Shown here: positions 5,253 through 7,482 of the stretch, in pieces
Position numbering within the stretch: position 1 is the stretch's first letter
Layout of the letters: each line of letters opens with the position of its first letter
Origin: Candidatus Poribacteria bacterium
GTDB lineage: Bacteria; Poribacteria; WGA-4E; WGA-3G
Length of the DNA: 7,482 nucleotides
Assembly (NCBI GenBank): GCA_009835515.1
Contig: VXXH01000367.1
Coordinates: forward strand, 1 to 7,482
Direction: 5' to 3'
Notes under the pieces: generated by a model
Seen by the model: only the letters and a program-made list of their open reading frames with translations
Database searches by the model: none
What the model was told of the DNA's origin: nothing
Made by a program: the position numbers and the translations under genes

Positions 5253-7397
5253 ATGAAAACCCGCCTCTTTTACAAAATTGTCGTTATTACCTCAGTTTTT
5301 CTGCTGTTTACCACCAGTTGTTCCCGCCGCCAAAAAATTACAGAACAGCAGCCCCCTTTCCACGCCGAGATCCCCTCTTATACTCGGCATCTCAAGGGGT
5401 TCAAAATTTGTCTCGACCCAGGACACGGCGGGCAAGCACACATCTCTGATTACAAACGCGGTCCCACAGGCGTTCGTGAGGCGGATGTCAACCTACAAGT
5501 CGCCCTTCACTTACGGAACATGTTACAGGAAGTCGGGGCTACTGTCGTCATGACGCGTGTTGATGATGCTTACGTGAGTTTGGCGGCGCGGAGCCAAATC
5601 GCCAACGAAAGTGGGGCTGATTTTTTTATCTCTCTGCACCATAACGGCATTGATAACCCTGAAACTAACTATACCTCTACATGGTATCACGGTGATGCGG
5701 ACGACTCGCGCCAGAGCCTCGACCTTGCTCGATATGTTCAACAAGGGGTTTCGGACGCGCTGCGATTACCGAGTTCGCCAGCAACAGGTCTCTTTTCGGA
5801 TAAGTTGATGGCTGCTTCTGGCTTTGGCGTTTTGCGGCTAACGAAATGTCCAGCGGTCTTATGTGAAGCCTCTTTTCTCTCAAATCCAGAGGAAGAAGCG
5901 CGGTTGAAAAAGGACGACTACCTCAGAAACGAGGCTTACGGGTACTTTTTGGGTGTTGCCCGCTATGTTGCCGCAGGGTTTCCGAAGGGAGTTCTCGTAG
6001 CACCACAACCTGAGGCTATTATCCAGACCAGAACGCCACAACTTCAAATTCGTGTCATGGATGGACTCCACGAACGCGGCGCGTGGATGCTCAAACGCCA
6101 GCAGGTCTTCACCAACTCTATCCGAGTCAAAATTGATGACGTGAGTGTGCCGTATCACTACGACCGCGATACAGATATAATCACTGTCGCTATTGAAAAA
6201 CCACTCGCAAACGGTGTCCATTTTGTCCAGACTGAATTGGTGAACTATTATGGTAATCACAGTCTACCTTCGCAGCAGTGGTTTAAAGTCGCACCCGCGG
6301 CGGTAGAACTTCGCCTGAATGCTTGGACGGATACACTTCCGGTTGATGGTAAAGGTTATGTCAGTATTTCTGTAACCGCGCTTGACGCTGAAGGAACACC
6401 CATCGCTGACGGTGAACCGATCTACATGCAAACGTCAAACGGGACATTGGCAGAGACGCGTCAATTATCAAAACGCGGTTCATCGAACTTTTATCTCTAC
6501 GCACCTGATTCACCCGGTACGGCAACTGTAGAAGCCGCTTATGGTGAAAAGCGTGCATCGTTAACGGTTAACTTTACAGACACGGATATCGCTATTGTGC
6601 AAGGGCAAGTTTCTGACGCGGATTCTGCGGAACCGCTGCGAGATGTACAATTACAGGCTGATCCGGGATTAACCGCAACTACAGATACTGATGGGCACTT
6701 CTTCATCACAACCGATCCCACGTCGAGGGCTCCAATCAAAACAACGCTACACATTTCCAAGATGGGTTACTATTCCCACAAACGCAAAATTGACCTTATC
6801 CCAAATCAAGCGACAGTTGCGCATACTAAACTTCATCCTATTGCAGGCGGAGCGTTTGCATCAACAGTCATCATTCTCGACTCACGCAGTGATACGCCTA
6901 CCACGGAAAAATTAATCAAAACATTGAGAGAACTACTTGAACTTGCTGGCGCAAAGGTCTATAATATTCATACCCCGGGACAAAGGTTGACTATAGCAGA
7001 ACGGATACGCCAGATTAACGCTATTGAAGGGAGAGGGTATTATTTGCAAATTAACCATACACAGTGGCGTAAAGATGAACCGCCTTTGACCGCAGCACAC
7101 TACCGCGGTAATCAACGGACAGAAACATTTCTAAAACGGATACTCGAACAGTTCAACAAAACACTTTTTCAGACACCCATTGTCACGGTTCAAGATCGGA
7201 CGACTCCCGAAATCCAGCAGACAAACAAAATGGCGATGACCCTTGAAATCCGATCCTTAAATCAGCAAAACACTTCTGCCGTGGAGGAAGCACATGCTAT
7301 TTTTTTTGGGGCATGGGCTTTCCTAAAATCAGATGGCAAGATTGATGCAGAAGAGCAAAAACGTTTTATAGCATACTTAAAAGAGCTCCGAAAGTAG
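5253..7397 (+). CDS. N-acetylmuramoyl-L-alanine amidase lipoprotein with C-terminal pseudo-amidase domain
   Basis: A 714-residue envelope enzyme that should cleave the amide bond between N-acetylmuramic acid and the peptide stem of peptidoglycan. Residues 1-22 form a signal peptide ending TTS-Cys23, a loose lipobox. Amidase_3 domain at about 50-242: DPGHGG with His58, the metal ligand Glu76 in GVREADVNL, His129 in SLHHNG, and the catalytic Glu205 in CEASFLSNPEEE, so all key residues are present. Residues about 260-350 look like a beta-sandwich domain, 351-441 like a bacterial Ig (invasin/Big_1-type) domain, and 446-528 like a carboxypeptidase regulatory-like domain (GQVSDADSAEPLRDV, TDTDGHF). 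Residues about 536-692 repeat the amidase fold pattern but without the zinc ligands (DSRSD in place of DPGHGG). The protein is about twice the length of simple amidases. It lies 109 bases after the small membrane protein; cotranscription is plausible. The spacer has no clear promoter. Its stop codon abuts the terminal repeat array. Confidence 0.92.
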   Translation: MKTRLFYKIVVITSVFLLFTTSCSRRQKITEQQPPFHAEIPSYTRHLKGFKICLDPGHGGQAHISDYKRGPTGVREADVNLQVALHLRNMLQEVGATVVMTRVDDAYVSLAARSQIANESGADFFISLHHNGIDNPETNYTSTWYHGDADDSRQSLDLARYVQQGVSDALRLPSSPATGLFSDKLMAASGFGVLRLTKCPAVLCEASFLSNPEEEARLKKDDYLRNEAYGYFLGVARYVAAGFPKGVLVAPQPEAIIQTRTPQLQIRVMDGLHERGAWMLKRQQVFTNSIRVKIDDVSVPYHYDRDTDIITVAIEKPLANGVHFVQTELVNYYGNHSLPSQQWFKVAPAAVELRLNAWTDTLPVDGKGYVSISVTALDAEGTPIADGEPIYMQTSNGTLAETRQLSKRGSSNFYLYAPDSPGTATVEAAYGEKRASLTVNFTDTDIAIVQGQVSDADSAEPLRDVQLQADPGLTATTDTDGHFFITTDPTSRAPIKTTLHISKMGYYSHKRKIDLIPNQATVAHTKLHPIAGGAFASTVIILDSRSDTPTTEKLIKTLRELLELAGAKVYNIHTPGQRLTIAERIRQINAIEGRGYYLQINHTQWRKDEPPLTAAHYRGNQRTETFLKRILEQFNKTLFQTPIVTVQDRTTPEIQQTNKMAMTLEIRSLNQQNTSAVEEAHAIFFGAWAFLKSDGKIDAEEQKRFIAYLKELRK

Positions 7398-7482
7398 TAG
7401 GCACAGTCCCTGTGCCGTTACAAAAAAAAGTTGGAACAGTCCCTGTGCCGTTACAGAAAAAAAGTAGGAACAGTCCCTGTGC
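7397..7482. repeat. Tandem palindromic repeat array (33-34 bp units), runs off the window
   Basis: Two full units and one partial: 7397-7429, 7430-7463 and 7464-7482. Each has the form GTAGGMACAGTCCCTGTGCC, then GTTACA and a run of seven or eight A. The core of unit one, GGCACAG-TCC-CTGTGCC (7400-7416), is a perfect hairpin; units two and three carry one mismatch (GGAACAG). On the minus strand, the unit-two hairpin followed by AACTTTTTTTT resembles an intrinsic terminator, so the array could stop transcription arriving from a convergent gene beyond the window. On the + strand the stems are followed by A runs and are not terminators. There are no unique spacers, so this is not a CRISPR. The first unit shares the final G of the amidase stop codon. 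Confidence 0.8.

Noticed and set aside
7320..7397. EF-hand calcium loop at the amidase C-terminus (SDGKIDAEE)
   Set aside because: The DG-I-D-E spacing is suggestive, but the acidic residues expected at loop positions 1 and 3 are absent (Phe and Lys instead).
7397..7482. CRISPR array
   Set aside because: The units are contiguous, each including its own A-rich tail; there are no unique spacers of regular length and no cas genes.

Overview
The window is ordinary bacterial chromosome, about 50% G+C by eye. All supported genes lie on the + strand. The closest match I can offer is a Candidatus Poribacteria-like, Gram-negative-type bacterium. That rests on my memory of the short palindromic spacer repeats (TAGGCGCGG / AAACCGC hairpins, GGCACAG..CTGTGCC hairpins) and on a lipoprotein-type cell-wall amidase; it is inference, not proof.

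Layout. Positions 2-238 hold the 3' end of a SIS-domain sugar-phosphate isomerase (GmhA-like). A spacer of about 220 bp follows, with a palindromic repeat (249-320) and a near-consensus sigma-70 promoter (TTGACG, 18 bp, TATAAT; 337-366). The promoter faces a co-directional run of genes: long-form NfeD membrane protease (463-1967, broken by a -1 frame change near 970), short-form NfeD (1995-2474), a FloA-type flotillin with a clipped C-terminus (2598-3494), a second FloA with a complete C-terminus (3603-4637), a small membrane-anchored Pro/Glu-rich protein of unknown function (4685-5143), and a 714-residue N-acetylmuramoyl-L-alanine amidase lipoprotein (5253-7397). The window ends in tandem 33-34 bp palindromic units (7397-7482).

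How the genes fit together. Long NfeD next to FloA is the conserved yqeZ-yqfA (floA) arrangement of Bacillus and many other bacteria, linked to flotillin-type membrane microdomains. Here both halves of the module are doubled (two NfeD OB-fold proteins, two FloA paralogues). The module is followed by a small membrane protein and an envelope amidase, which suggests a membrane-organisation and cell-wall-remodelling neighbourhood. A shared operon is inferred from strand and spacing; no convincing terminator is visible between the genes.

Most worth a second look: (1) the NfeD frame change falls exactly on an in-phase GTTAAAC heptamer; (2) the amidase C-terminus looks like a second amidase domain that has lost its zinc ligands; (3) FloA1 lacks the conserved C-terminal tail that FloA2 keeps; (4) a family of 70-100 bp palindromic repeats sits in the spacers of the cluster. 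I see no wholly new system; the novelty is in these variations on known families.
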